From positions 6,510,001 to 6,574,000 of the forward strand of contig JAVHKY010000034.1 of the NCBI GenBank assembly GCA_035079385.1: a DNA stretch of 64,000 nucleotides, in the 5' to 3' direction. Below the pieces are notes generated by a model, which saw only the letters and a program-made list of their open reading frames with translations, had not been told where the DNA came from and ran no database searches. Positions 12,244 to 22,772 of this stretch are shown here, piece after piece. The DNA is from Aspidiotus rigidus (lineage: Eukaryota > Arthropoda > Insecta > Hemiptera > Diaspididae). The position numbers and the translations under genes were made by a program. Position 1 is the first letter of the stretch, and each line of letters starts with the position of its first letter.

Positions 12244-13230
12244 TTTCCCGGGTGAGGATCACCATCTTAAATGGAATAAAGTGCCACACTCAACTCAACA
12301 CACTCAAAGGTCACCACGCTGCTAAGCTTGTTTACTTCACTGAATTGGATTCATCTCAGTACTTCACTCGCCGACTTACCAACATCTGGATCTCAAACAG
12401 CTACAATCTCATCCACAGAGTAGAGATTTCAGTGTACTGGATGTATGGAAAACCGGCTCAGATCTTATGGTTTTAAGATCCCGCGGTAGGAAGTTCCTCC
12501 AAAGTAAGGAAGTCTTACCTACCGGTCCTCCTTCTTTCGTTCTTCTAGCTTCTGCAATGGAGTGGTGGAATCTAGAGCCATCTTGACGGGCTTTTTATGA
12601 ACTAAGTTTTCCATCAAGTGAAGGTAATCCTTCATGGTACAAGCAACATTATTGAGTAGAGACTTGAAAGAGAGCAGAACATCGTATGAGACTCCACCGG
12701 TGGATGACATCTAAATAAAAGTCTGTAATGTTGGTGTTAGGCGGCTCTTCTTCATACTGTAGATGAAGCACGATGGTGGTCTGCTGCGAGAATCGAAAAA
12801 GAATCACCGACAGATGGTCAAAAGCGTAAATGGGAGAAAAAATGGTATTTCCAATAAGAAAGATTTCTTGTCGGGATTTAATTACACCCATGAATCCTTT
12901 GTAACAAGCATGCACTTTCACCATCTCTACTGTGAATTGGATGGGGATAGCGACAGAATTCTTTTTGGCTGACTTACATAAGGTCAAATAATTTAGATAA
13001 CTGTCATTGATGTTATTCTTGATGGGACCACGAATAAAATTTGCCTCATACGTAGTTCACGGAATTGCTCTAACGAGAGATTGCGTTCGGTTCTTGTTTC
13101 TTGCGACTTCTTCTGATTTTAATATGCGCCTATCGTAATCGTAGATACAAAATTAGTCCACAGTCTCATACAAATTTCTTTATAAAATATAGAACGGGCT
13201 TGAACGGAAATGTCTCTTTCAAATTTTGAA
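12244..13230. other. Unassigned stretch between retroelement fragments
   Basis: Minus-strand frames at 12519-12710 (63 aa) and 12649-12987 (112 aa) overlap, as if one coding region were frameshifted. A phrase V-S-Y-D-V-L-L-S-F faintly resembles the Penelope RT motif preceding the first catalytic aspartate, but the rest does not align by eye. It could be the diverged RT of the adjacent minus-strand Penelope copy. Confidence 0.3.
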
Positions 13231-13236
13231 ACTTAC

Positions 13237-13368
13237 CTCGCAGAACAAAGTATTCGCGATGAATATGTCGCCTTTTTTTTCTAAAAAAACGGCGTAATCA
13301 TTAAATACGTATGGGTCCTCCGGAGAAATACTGATTGCGTATTCGTAACAGGGTAACGCGATCGTGTC
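13237..13368 (-). CDS. Internal exon encoding a TPR unit
   Basis: A 132-bp block (44 codons, phase 0 at both ends) is bounded by an acceptor TTTCTCCAG and a strong donor GAG|GTAAGT. The translation contains A-L-P-C-Y-E-Y-A-I-S-I-S-P-E-D-P-Y-V-F-N-D-Y-A and then F-L-E-K-K-G-D. The spacing of A, Y, A and P fits helix B of a tetratricopeptide repeat, followed by helix A of the next. TPR proteins are scaffolds for protein-protein contacts; the gene itself is not recognised. The Penelope element starts within about 30 bp upstream, so it has inserted in the preceding intron. Upstream exons may include the blocks at 15.9-17.2 kb on the same strand. Confidence 0.6.
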
Positions 13369-13394
13369 CTGGAGAAATCCTCCTACGTTTCCAA

Positions 13395-15125
13395 GGTTCA
13401 AGAAGTTCTCACTCAATGTGGAGCTATTGAAAATAGCTCTTTTAACTTTCCTAACTACGTCAAAGAGGTTAGGAAGGTTGTGAACGGGAGTGAGTTTATC
13501 ATAAAAAGTTCTTCGCTCAAAAAAGCCCTGCTTGTACCTAACCCTGCTCCTCCCCTCCTCTATGGGTTGCCAAAAGTTCACAAGATGAATACTCCTATGC
13601 GGCCTGTCGTCTCCTACGTCTCCTCCCCTGCCTATTTTCTGGCCAAGTTCTTGGATCGTTGGTTCAAGTCTCGAATCGAGTACGAGTCCCCCTACTCCGT
13701 TAAAAATTCGCTTTCTCTGGCCGAGAGGCTCAAAAATGTTACCTTGCCTCCAGGTACTAGCCTCTGCTCATTTGATGTAGCCGGCCTCTTTCCCAACATA
13801 CCAAAGGCCCATACTATGCAGTATGGGTGACCTACTTGTAAAGTTCAACATTCCTCATAACGAGATACAGGAATTTTTTGGCCTGCTTAATGCGTGCTGG
13901 TCCCCTAACTTCTGTAAGTTCAATGGGAAATTTTACGAGTTTCCTGAGGAGGTAGGAATCCCCATCGGCTCTCCTTTGGGCTCTCTCGTTTCGGAGATAT
14001 TTATGTCCAGATTTGAGGTTGACTTGTTTTCCTCTGGCCAAGTGCTACTGAGTCACATCCATTACTGGCACCGATATGTGGACGATATATTATGTGCGTG
14101 GACCGGTCCTCAAGAGCTCCTTGGTGAGTTTCTTCAGTATCTGAATAAAATGTATCCCTCCATAAAATTTACTACAGAAATTGGAGGTCCTTCCATAAAC
14201 TTTCTGGATCTCACTATCTCTGATAGAGATGGGAACCATGAATTTGCGATATTCAGGAAGGATACTTCGACCGATACAGTTGTCCACGGATCGTCCTTCT
14301 GTCCATTTTCTCATAAGATCGCTGCCTTCAATAGTTATATTCATCGACTGACTAGCATTCCGCTAAGTCAACCAGCTTTCCAAAAGGAGCTAGCGACCAT
14401 TAAGCATTTGGCCGCTGTGAATGAGGTCAACTTGGACATTGACCGTATGGTTCGTAAAAAACTTACGAGGAAGGGCCTTGATTCTACCACTTCCCTCTCC
14501 CGCGATCTGAGTGGTAATAATAATAAGAGATTACGTTGGATCAAGCTCCCGTTTTTGGGTGAGTTTTCATCCAAGCTGACTCGTGTCCTCCGCCCCTTTG
14601 GCTTCAGGCCTGCTTTTTATAACCTCACTACTGTGAAGGGTTTGTTTGTTAGGCTAAACGACCCCATCCTGCGGGGGAGAGGAGCGGAGTGTACAAATTG
14701 GAGTGCAAGGATTGTAACGGCGTATACATAGGCGAGACGGGTCGCCAGCTTTGAAATCGAGTAGAGGAGCACCTTAAGGCCTGGAAGAAAGGTAATTTGG
14801 GTGATTCGGCCTTTGCGGACCACCTTATCTCAGTGGTCATAGTTTCAAGGAAGGTTCGGCTACCCTTCTCCACAAGGAGAATTCTTACTTCAAGCGCGTT
14901 GCGTTGGAAAATATCGAAATAGTGCGTCATCTGAACAGTGACGATATTACCGTACTCAACAGGTATTTTCCCGACGAAGGTTTAGTTGAATTGGTCTACG
15001 AGTTTGAGTCACCTCGCGAGGGCTCGCTCATTCAATCCTAATCTCGTTGGTATTCTGTTTTATGAGTCGTATCTGGGTCAGTGACGTTCTAACTTTGCCC
15101 GATGATGGTTTGTTAACCGAAAGAT
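13395..15125 (+). mobile_element. Penelope-like retroelement (copy 2), broken
   Basis: The first frame (to about 13830) has L-L-Y-G-L-P-K-V-H-K, M-R-P-V-V-S and C-S-F-D-V-A-G-L-F-P-N-I-P, the standard early RT motifs of Penelope elements. After a frameshift near 13825, the second frame (13823-14731) gives G-I-P-I-G-S-P-L-G-S, R-Y-V-D-D-I-L and N-F-L-D-L-T-I. A further shift leads to the GIY-YIG nuclease at about 14684-14830: G-V-Y-K-L-E-C-K-D-C, V-Y-I-G-E-T-G-R and E-E-H-L, with one internal stop (TGA near 14752). Catalytic YVDD and the GIY-YIG core are intact. Beyond the coding part, a hammerhead-like motif lies at 15095-15123, as expected at Penelope ends. It inserted next to a host TPR exon. 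Confidence 0.88.
15095..15123 (+). ncRNA. Hammerhead-ribozyme-like motif at Penelope 3' end
   Basis: The order is CCGATGA (15099-15105), a short stem GGTT-TGTT-AACC (15107-15118) and GAAA (15119-15122). This is the conserved hammerhead core (CUGAUGA - stem II - GAAA) with one substitution (U4 to C) and one extra base before stem II. Type I hammerheads are known in Penelope-like elements. Stem I and III partners were not established, and activity is doubtful given the substitution. Confidence 0.45.
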
Positions 15126-15800
15126 CTCGCATCTTCTCCTTTATATCTGCGGTCTTTGTAATTGGTTTTTTCGTTTACTCTACTCTTTGAGTATTCTGTC
15201 ATGATCCTTCTCCTTGCTTCTCTCGGTCCTCCTAGGTTCCTCATCAGGCGGCTTAGGTATCCAACTACCCGGCCCGCCTTTTCCGCTGCCATCAGGAAAT
15301 GGTGCCTGAAGCTCAGCGTTGAGTCAAACGAGATGCCCAGGTATTTCATTTGCTTCTTGATTTCAATTTCCACACCTTGCAGGCGAAAGGTGGGTGGCTT
15401 GAACTTCCGACGGGTCGTGAATAAAATGGTCTCCGTCTTACTTGCTGCAAGTTCAAGGCCAGCCGACTCGATCCAACGCGTCACATCCTCTAGGGACCGG
15501 TTTACCCTGCTCTCCATCGCTACAGTTGTTTCGGCGGTGCATACCATCAGGATGTCATCCGCGTAGCAGATAAGCTTAACCCCCGGTAACAACTTCACCT
15601 TGAAGATTCCGTTAAATGCGACGCACCACAAAAGCGGCCCAAGGACCGACCCCTGCGGCACCCAACAAGTAACAGGGCGCTTTACTGTACCAGCAGACGT
15701 TTCTGCTTGGATTTCACGGCAGCTAAGATAGCTGCCGATCATCCTGACGGGGGAGGGCATATGGACCATTTTGGTCTTGCTCACAAAACTCCGACTTCAC
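15113..15800 (-). pseudogene. R1-like non-LTR reverse transcriptase fragment
   Basis: The 223-codon frame contains I-G-S-Y-L-S, T-A-G-T-V-K-R-P-V-T-C, V-P-Q-G-S-V-L-G-P-L-L-W and C-Y-A-D-D-I-L-M-V, followed by E-S-A-G-L-E-L-A-A-S-K-T-E and M-K-Y-L-G-I. These are RT motifs B to E with the spelling typical of R1/LOA-like elements. The catalytic YADD is present. The 5' part (endonuclease and RT motif A) and the C-terminal zinc region are absent; the left edge abuts the Penelope 3' end near 15120. It is a truncated dead copy on the minus strand. Confidence 0.85.
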
Positions 15801-15928
15801 AGTCCGTAATCCGTGATCGTATAGTCTTCTTTTTTTCTTGTGAGTCCCTTCATATCTCGCGACTCACTGATTGGCCACGTGTCGCGGAAATTGGTGAATG
15901 TTATTCAATCAAGAATAGCGACCGCATA

Positions 15929-16315
15929 CTAGGCTGTCTTTTCGCGATCACGTAAGCCCTCTAGACGTTTCAATTCGCGGCGTAATCCCAGTACGTACCA
16001 CATAGTAATTTGCCGGCGACGCTCGACAAATGGTAAATTTTCTCCCGATGTCACCTTCATTATGTGATCAATATATATTTTCCGCGGAGCTTTCCTCCCA
16101 TAGACAATGAAATTTGTGCCGCTGTGACCGCAAAATACCGACTGTGCGAGATTTACGAACGTTAGTTTAATCGTCGGAATCGTTCGCGTATTCGTAGGTG
16201 GTGTCGTTTGCACATTTCGTGCCTCAGGAAGAAGTTCGTTAATCGGTAAATAGTTCTGGGGCCCTTTCTCAGCGTGTCTACTCCCAGTGGCGAAAGTTTG
16301 CCCGCTATATACGAA
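15929..16315 (-). CDS. Probable host exon, unknown protein (128 aa)
   Basis: Read on the minus strand from an acceptor-like TTTGTTAG at 16316-16323, the frame stays open for 387 bp to a TAG at 15929. The translation is varied and protein-like, beginning F-V-Y-S-G-Q-T-F-A-T-G-S-R-H and including K-A-P-R-K-I-Y-I-D-H-I-M-K-V, then a charged C-terminal helix W-Y-V-L-G-L-R-R-E-L-K-R-L-E. The exon starts in phase 0, matching the end of the proposed exon at 17034-17162. I recognise no family. The TAG could be the true stop, or an upstream donor could be used. Confidence 0.45.
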   Translation of the reverse strand, partial: FVYSGQTFATGSRHAEKGPQNYLPINELLPEARNVQTTPPTNTRTIPTIKLTFVNLAQSVFCGHSGTNFIVYGRKAPRKIYIDHIMKVTSGENLPFVERRRQITMWYVLGLRRELKRLEGLRDREKTA

Positions 16316-17033
16316 CTAACAAACCGTATGAAAATACGCTCTGTCTTGTAATACGCGTACCATCTCGCACGAGGGGGCGCTGAATATTCTCAACTTTTCC
16401 TCTCAGATTCCTATTTTCTCATCGGTGAAACTAGCAGGTTACGTACTTATCACGGGTCCATCGATGTCTTTACGCCGTCTTACGTGCTTTCCACGTCGAT
16501 ACGTATATAATAGACTGTACATGTGTGCGCGAACGAGTACGAGGACAGCGAAAATTACTCTCGGAACAGGAAATTGCCAAAGTTTGAGGTAAAAAAAGTT
16601 TTCTTATATAAAATATCGGCATTTATTTGTTGCGCAATAGGATTAAGGAATTGTTATTCTTTGACGAGAAAGCAACGAGAGATGAAGGAGAGATAAAAAA
16701 AAAAAGTTGTATTCGTTTTTGGTGATGCCATAATACTGAAGGAGGAAAGGTAGTACGTTTTGGCAGTAGAACTTCATATAATTTTCTTTCGCGCCAGGGA
16801 TACTTTTTTTCAGCCTTATTTTCAGACATCTCCCTCTATCCGGTGAATGATAACAGCTTGTTTAACGGTTATTATTTTCTTTCACGGTCTGCAAATTCGG
16901 TGCACGTTGCACGTACTCGGTATAGTTTACGTTTATAATAATAATATGTAAACTAGAAACACGCTTGCCGCAATTTCGGTCGTCGGTTAAAATCAAAATT
17001 TTTGCCGATAAACTCCGACGTTAATCCGTTTAC

Positions 17034-17162
17034 GCGCCGCATTCGATAGCCTATATATACTTCGCTATTGCCCGCCTCTATATAATTAATATCGTAATTC
17101 TGAACGATCAACTCGAAATTGGCGCTGGTTAATTTTGTCGTTTTATAATCCATTAACGTTGT
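17034..17162 (-). CDS. Probable host exon, unknown protein (43 codons)
   Basis: A good acceptor (TTAATTTTCAG at 17163-17173) precedes an open frame starting T-T-L-M-D-Y-K-T-T-K-L and including E-L-I-V-Q-N-Y-D-I-N-Y-I-E-A-G-N. A possible donor CGC|GTAAAC at 17033 gives an exon of 129 bp, phase 0 at both ends, that would join in frame to the block at 15929-16315. Without splicing the frame runs on to a TAG at 16953. The family is unknown. Confidence 0.4.
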
Positions 17163-17173
17163 CTGAAAATTAA

Positions 17174-18998
17174 CGTGCCATCATGTTTGAGACGAGGTAA
17201 ACCGTATATCTCTTGAGGCTTTTTGCGATCTAACGCTAGCGACAGTTCATACCTGTGTCCTAGAAACGAGCGTCCAGATATCGGGTACTTTCCTGCGTAC
17301 GTGAACATCGTAATGTAGAATAATATGATATGTTATTCTTCTTTCCCCTTCGACCTTGGCTGAGGGCGCTAGATGAAGCTGTACACATAAATTTCAGCCG
17401 GGAAAAGAACTGACGCGAACGGGCGCGAGATGAGCGAGCGAAAATCTCGCTACATGTATGGCGTTCGAATCTTCTTCTTTTTTAGAAGTTATCTCTAGCG
17501 AGTGAAAAATGCTCTACACTTATGACGACGTTGAAGTGGTAACGGACTCGATTACGAGTATCGTGAAAAGGTAAACACCCTGAACACTTAAACGCTATAC
17601 GCTCGAGCACTCGAGACGATAAGAAACTAGACGAGAGTGAATTGTTTGGTTTAAATAAATCTTCAAAGCTACACGTAGTTTATACTTCTCGTTCAGCGCG
17701 TTAAGATCCGTTCGTATTGGGGGATTTTCGTGTTTTTCTTAGTTTTCAACAATCCATTAACAGAAGTATACTGAGACAATGTTGAGAATTTTCTCGGTGT
17801 TAAGCCTCCGGTCTCATTAGCCGTTGAAAGAGGTGTTTGTTTTCCATTTTTGGGTAAATAAGCTCGCTCTGTTGCTTCGAAGTGGGAAAGTTTTTAAAAT
17901 CTCGATTAAAATACGTGTCGCGGACGAAGAGTTTGTACGGCGGGTGACAGTGTATCCAATCTTTATGATACCGATGGAACTGACTTCGACTGAACTTTAC
18001 GGGTAGGAAAGTAATAGATTATGAAGTTAACTCGTGCTGTGTACTTGAATCGCATCATGATAGGAAAAATAGTATCGTTCGTTCGTGGTTAAGATCTGAA
18101 ATAAAGCTTTCGTAATTGTAATTTACAACTCGAGGTGTATTTGGATCGAAAAATGAGTCTAGGTGGAAATAAATCACAAAATTTTTTGTTTCGTATTTGA
18201 AATCCTTTCCCTCTGAGAATTAATCGCCTTCTCTTGGCTTCCTAGATCCTCTTTCTGAGCAGTAGCCCGGCCTACTTCGGTCTGTGCATTGTTCTTTCAC
18301 AAGATCAATCTTCATATGGTCGATATAGGATGAGTGCTCGGGAACGAAGCGAGTAATATCGCAAATTACCGCGAATTATTACTGGTTTTTTCATGATTGT
18401 TTGAATTCTAATTTACTCTTCTTCGTAATTTTGATGATTTTAAATTTTTGATTTAGTTGTTCCTTTGACGTAGTTTTTCAGTTTATTTATTTCGGACCAA
18501 AATTTAATTTTATATGTTTACTAATTTTTATTGTTTTATTAATTTTCATCTCTCTGGACCAAATTTATTTCGCTCTGTGATTGTCAAAAATTTTTATTCG
18601 ATTATACTTGTGATTGTCTGTGATAGTATTTCGTGATTCGTGACGTGTCTATTCGGGCCCTACAATCGCTAGGTTCGCGGCAATCGCTTGAATGTTTTGA
18701 AACAAATCATCACGTTAGTGATAAGGCAACCGGGGTCTGGTATCAGAATGAAATGAATTAGCAGTACTACAAAAGAATGAAATTACCGATTAAATCTTTG
18801 TAAAATGGCCTTAAACCTTATATTAATATTTTTATTATTATCGTAAGACTTCGTAATGATTCACTACCATTTGTTATAGTGAATCATGATGATGTAAACC
18901 TGTTTGAATTGTTTTCTCGCGTAACATACTGTACCTACGAATGAATTTCTATACTGACAAAACGATAATTTATTGAAATAATGATGGTGAGAAGAAAG
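17174..18998. other. No gene seen
   Basis: This stretch shows no repeat from the families seen elsewhere and no convincing coding frame. A T-rich part spans 18380-18600. It would suit intron or intergenic DNA around the minus-strand exons. Confidence 0.4.
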
Positions 18999-19866
18999 TT
19001 ACAATCGGCTTATTCGTAAGTCATTCTCATTCTCTTTCAACAATGGTAAGATGTAGTCAAAGTAAATGTCGAAGAGGACTGCTGAGAATTCCAAAGCAAA
19101 TTGTTCATCAAACGGTACGTTCACGACTACAACATCTTCAACTGAAGGAACATATATGAGAAGTTTAGCGTTCTTTAGGTTGCATAGCGCCATACCCAGC
19201 TGCACTTGCCCATAATACATATGTTTGTTTCGAAGGGTTACAATATTTTATCCACCCGTAAGAAGGGAAGTTTTTGACACATTGCCAGTCCATGAGATGT
19301 CTTTCCTAATTTCGGACATTTTACTTCCAGAATGGATATACCCTCATCTTCAAAAACAAATGCATCGGGTGAATAACCAAACCACGGGTAATTTTTGTTA
19401 ATAATAAGACCACAATTCTTCCAAACAGGGCCTTTTGCGTAACGTTTCTCGAATATATCCATGCACACACTTTCGTTCTGTGATCTGAATATCATGTCTG
19501 CAGTCGGACGAACTTCTGTGAACACGTATCCTTCAACCTTTGTACGCATTTCACTCTCATTACGATTTCGAACGTACGTGAAAAGAGTGTATGCCTTAGA
19601 AGATGTAATTCGAACCTACAACACGAACGAGAATGTGTAGATCTTGACTTCTTTAGTGTGGAACGTAGATAATAATTTGTTTGTACCTGTCTGAGAGCCT
19701 TCCATTCGAAATTTTTACTCTGATTTCTTGTCCTTAGATAAATATCGAAGTATTCATCTGCTGTTAATTCGACGTGCGTCTGATAGAAATTTGATTCATC
19801 TTCTTTCCTACTGCAAAGTTTCTCAAAATTCGACATACTCTCAAGACCGGCAATCCATTCTCGCAA
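18999..19866 (-). pseudogene. YqaJ-type PD-(D/E)XK nuclease gene, two exons plus a frame break
   Basis: Exon 1 (19866-19687) ends K-A-L-R-Q at CAG|GTACAA; a 71-bp intron (19686-19616, ending TTGTAG) leads to exon 2, which opens V-R-I-T-S-S-K-A-Y. Joined in phase 0 this gives the R-I-T-x-S-x box that starts YqaJ domains. Exon 2 continues with G-Y-S-P-D-A-F-V and I-L-E-V-K-C-P, the D...ExK catalytic core, and after a frame break near 19230 with M-Y-Y-G-Q-V-Q-L-G-M, the conserved Q motif, to a stop at 18999. YqaJ/lambda-exonuclease-like enzymes degrade or resect double-stranded DNA; in insects such genes are often multicopy and transposon-associated. Catalytic residues are intact but the missing piece before the Q motif suggests a recent pseudogene or an unrecognised second intron. 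Confidence 0.75.
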
Positions 19867-19907
19867 GGTCAGATTTGATCTTCCCTAGGCCGATGAATGA
19901 GATTTTT

Positions 19908-19945
19908 GACATTTTTAACAGGGAACTTGTTTTATCGGGCGGAAA
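19908..19945 (+). repeat. Dispersed 'TTTTTAACAGGGAAC' motif
   Basis: TTTTTAACAGGGAACTTGTTTT lies here and recurs with small changes at about 20905-20930 and 24352-24374. Each copy is followed by a stretch rich in CCGCCATCCG or CCGTCATCCGGC. It reads as the reverse complement of the AACAGGTTCCC core seen at 20.56 kb, so it is probably the other end or orientation of the same family. Confidence 0.5.
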
Positions 19946-20007
19946 AGACGCCCGCCATCCGCTGGTCGGTCGACAAAGCTCGAAGGTCGAAAATGTTTCA
20001 AGTTCCC

Positions 20008-20402
20008 TTCTTAGAGGACTTCTATAAATTACGTGAGACGATTATTGTGATTTGCGACCCCCTCGATGAGATATCGTGAGATTTGCCTTCACCCCCCCCT
20101 CCCCTCTTATCTCGCGTGAGTTTTTCCAAGATGTGTATTTTTGCTTTAATACGTTTATCTGTGCTTAATTGCGTTTATCTATTGAAAAAACGTAATTTTC
20201 TTGATCACATTTTATACCTATTCAAAAAGGACTACTTTTTATTAAATTTAAGCCAGTTTAGCAATATTTTAGAATGTATTTGTGTGAGAAAAAAATTACG
20301 TGAGATTTGTCGGCACCCCCTCCCCCTCACGTGAGTTTTGGTGAGACTTGGCTGGACCCCCTCCCTTCCCAAAATGCCCAACGTAATTTATGGACGCCCC
20401 CT
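20008..20402. mobile_element. MITE-like element with ATAAATTACGT inverted ends
   Basis: The left edge GGACTTCTATAAATTACGTG (from 20008) and the right edge CAACGTAATTTATGGACGCC (to about 20398) are inverted copies sharing TATAAATTACGT with flanking GGnCGTCC. The interior (about 390 bp) is AT-rich apart from two C-rich parts (20085-20105 and 20315-20360), and holds only short ORFs. Similar GGGCGTCCATAAATTACGT ends are common in arthropod non-autonomous elements. The superfamily and target duplication were not determined. Confidence 0.55.
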
Positions 20403-21052
20403 TATCACATATAGCTCGGAAGTCGGTATATACAGGGATTAAAATAGCCCCTTCAAGTGACTAGATGTACAATGCGTCGTACACCAAGTGCCTTCAATGA
20501 GCCAGATAGGCAACGCTTTGAACACCATATGATTCAAACACCCTTCTAAGTTGACCCCTGAAACAGGTTCCCTACCTCCCTTCGTTTAACTTCGTTAAAG
20601 AACCCGTGAGTTTTTGATGTCTTTACCGGCACCCCACCCCACCTTTGGAAATTTCCGGGGCTGAGTTTGCGCTAGCACACAGTATATTGGGCTACACTAG
20701 CTTTAAACTAGGCTTAAATGAGCCCTAATTAGACTTTTTTGCTTTAACGAGGCCTAGCCATACTAAACGAGCCTATAGTAGGCTTAACCTAGGCTTACCG
20801 CACATCCCTCGACCTAATCCAAATCTGCGAGGCCGAATTCGAGTTTTGCAGTCCCAGCACGCAGTATATTAATTAACTTATAACTAAGCATATGCCTATG
20901 GATTTTTTAACAGGGAACCTGTTTTTCGAAAAAAACTTCCGTCATCCGGCAAAATTCGGGGAGCTCGGAAATTTTCCAAGTTCTCCTCCTGTCATATATA
21001 ATTATCTCGGAGGTCTAGAGTGGAAATTTTTCCAAGTCCCCTCCTACCATAT
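20403..21052. repeat. Dispersed repeat cluster
   Basis: The cluster holds the AGGTTCCCT..TTCGTTAAAGAACCCGTGAG core at about 20563-20612, a run of TAGGCTTAA/TAGGCTTAACCTAGGCTTA words at 20700-20800, an AACAGGGAACCTG copy at 20907-20920 and the GGAAATTTTTCCAAGTCCCC motif at 21020-21040. The same modules recur near 24.3 and 34.2 kb. The LTR element begins directly after it. Confidence 0.65.
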
Positions 21053-21479
21053 TGTGACGTTCTACCAGTCACAAAATATCTCTTGACGCCAATAATAAAG
21101 AGCAATTACGAAAACCGAGCTTTATTACTCGTACCGCAAGTACAACACTTCTAAACACCGTTAAACTGTAACACAATCGCGTTAAAGAACGAGAACACGT
21201 TAACTATCGCCTTAAGATTACAACTGAATCGCTCTATCGGCCGTTGCTGCTGGCTATTTATAGTCTCACCTTTAATTCCGAAATTCTCGAGATTTCTTCT
21301 AGAACGGCAAACAGGTTATGCTAGAGTCCTTACAATCAATCGAGCATGTTTCAGGTTGTTCACGCGCATTCGGCGAGCTAGTTAAGCAATAAGTGCGCTT
21401 CCTTGCGGCGTCTGCTATTATTAAAAGTTTAGCGGCATGTGCAAGCTTGGTGCTTGCGGCTTCATTGCAGAACGCCACA
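21053..21479 (-). repeat. Complete 3' LTR (427 bp)
   Basis: It begins TGTGACGTTC and ends GAACGCCACA on the plus strand, giving the usual TG...CA ends, and it directly follows a purine tract on the minus strand. AATAAAGAGCAA at about 21094 lies on the plus strand and is not a minus-strand signal. The first 190 bp match the truncated right LTR. Confidence 0.85.
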
Positions 21480-21492
21480 CTTCCCCCTCCTC
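21480..21492 (-). other. Polypurine tract
   Basis: GAGGAGGGGGAAG on the minus strand lies immediately before the LTR start TGTGGCG. This is the expected plus-strand DNA primer position for an LTR retrotransposon. Confidence 0.8.
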
Positions 21493-22565
21493 AGTTTTGA
21501 ACGTCTCGTTCAAACGCCGGACTCCATACAGCTAGTCTATTTCGGTGGACCACTTTAAACTTTCTGTCCTGTTGGATGCGATAGAGGACATAATTGATTC
21601 TCTTCACGACTGTCCAAGGTCCTTCCCACGTGCACTGTAATTTTGGGTTCTTCCCTTTCTTTCTCTGTGGGTTGTAGAACCACACCTTATCCTGAGGTTC
21701 AAACTTGGTTTCATCTGCACAGATGTCATAGCGTGCCTTCATCCGGTCGCTAGCAACCTCTAGATTTTCTCTGACCAACTCATGTACCTGCTTAAGTCGG
21801 TTCCTCAGTTCTTGCGTAAATGGCTTGACTTCTTGAGGTGGCTGTGGAGGGGTGCCCAGCTCTAAACCACACGGCAATCGAAGTTCTCTTCCAAAAATGA
21901 TTTTTGCAGGTGTTTCTTTGGTGCTCTCATGGATTGAACACCGATTGGCTAGCAGGAACAATGGAAGTAGCTTGTCCCGATTTCGCTGGTCACTATCAAT
22001 TACTTTGGATAGGAATTGGTCTATTGTTTTGTTGAACCTCTCGACCACACCATCAGATTGTGGGTGGAGTGGTGTTGTACAAGTTTTCCTCAATCCCATC
22101 AGCTTAGCCACTTCTCCAGATACCTGGGATTCAAAGTTTCTTCCTTGGTCTGAGTGTAACTCCAGAGGTACGCTAAACCTTGAAATCCAGTTCTCCACCA
22201 GCGCTGTTGCAACAGTGACGGCTTCATAATTTGGCAGTGGGAAGCATCCATCCATTTGCTGAAATAATCTCCCACCACCAGAATATAACGATTACCTTGG
22301 TCAGTTTCTGGAAATGGTCCTGTGAGATATCTGCCGCAATCCGTTCAAAAGGGTATCCTCCATTGTAGATTTGCACCTTAGCTCGGCCCCTAGTATTGGG
22401 TCCCTTACAGGCATTACATGCTCTGCAAAATTGAATCCAATCCTCTACATCACTTCTACAGGCTGGCCAGTAAAACCGTTCCCGAATCTTGCCCAATATT
22501 TTTGTTATTCCAATATGACTTCCAGATGCGTCATCATAGACACGATAGGGGCCGACAGTTATCAA
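21491..22565 (-). pseudogene. Integrase of Ty3/Gypsy element, frameshifted
   Basis: The upstream frame (22565-22224) carries the zinc-binding N-terminus: G-S-H-I-G, then F-Y-W-P and C-R-A-C-N-A-C-K, but the first histidine of the HHCC set reads tyrosine (V-Y-D-D). A frameshift near 22310 moves to the frame 22255-21491, which has L-H-S-D-Q-G-R-N-F-E-S with the second catalytic aspartate and H-P-Q-S-D-G-V-V-E-R-F-N with the catalytic glutamate. The C-terminus shows a GPY/F-like W-E-G-P-W-T-V and V-H-R-N-R-L. Integrase joins retroelement DNA to the host chromosome. The frameshift and lost histidine make this copy inactive. Confidence 0.9.
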
Positions 22566-22772
22566 TTTAGATCAAACGAGAATGTTGCTTATAAATTAAA
22601 ATAATAAACTTTGACTTAATTACTAATAGATAAAGAAGAAAACTCGAAAAAGTGACGCGTGTCACTACCATTCTATAGGATATGGCGACCTATTATAAAC
22701 AAGCATTCGCAACTCTCTCGTTTTCGAAGCTGTTGGAAGTCTTAATCGGGTGATGAAATCACACAGGCATAT

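Noticed and set aside
13480..13581. Minus-strand frame joined to the TPR exon beyond 13368
   Set aside because: This part is antisense to the Penelope reverse transcriptase; only 13237-13368 is supported as exon.
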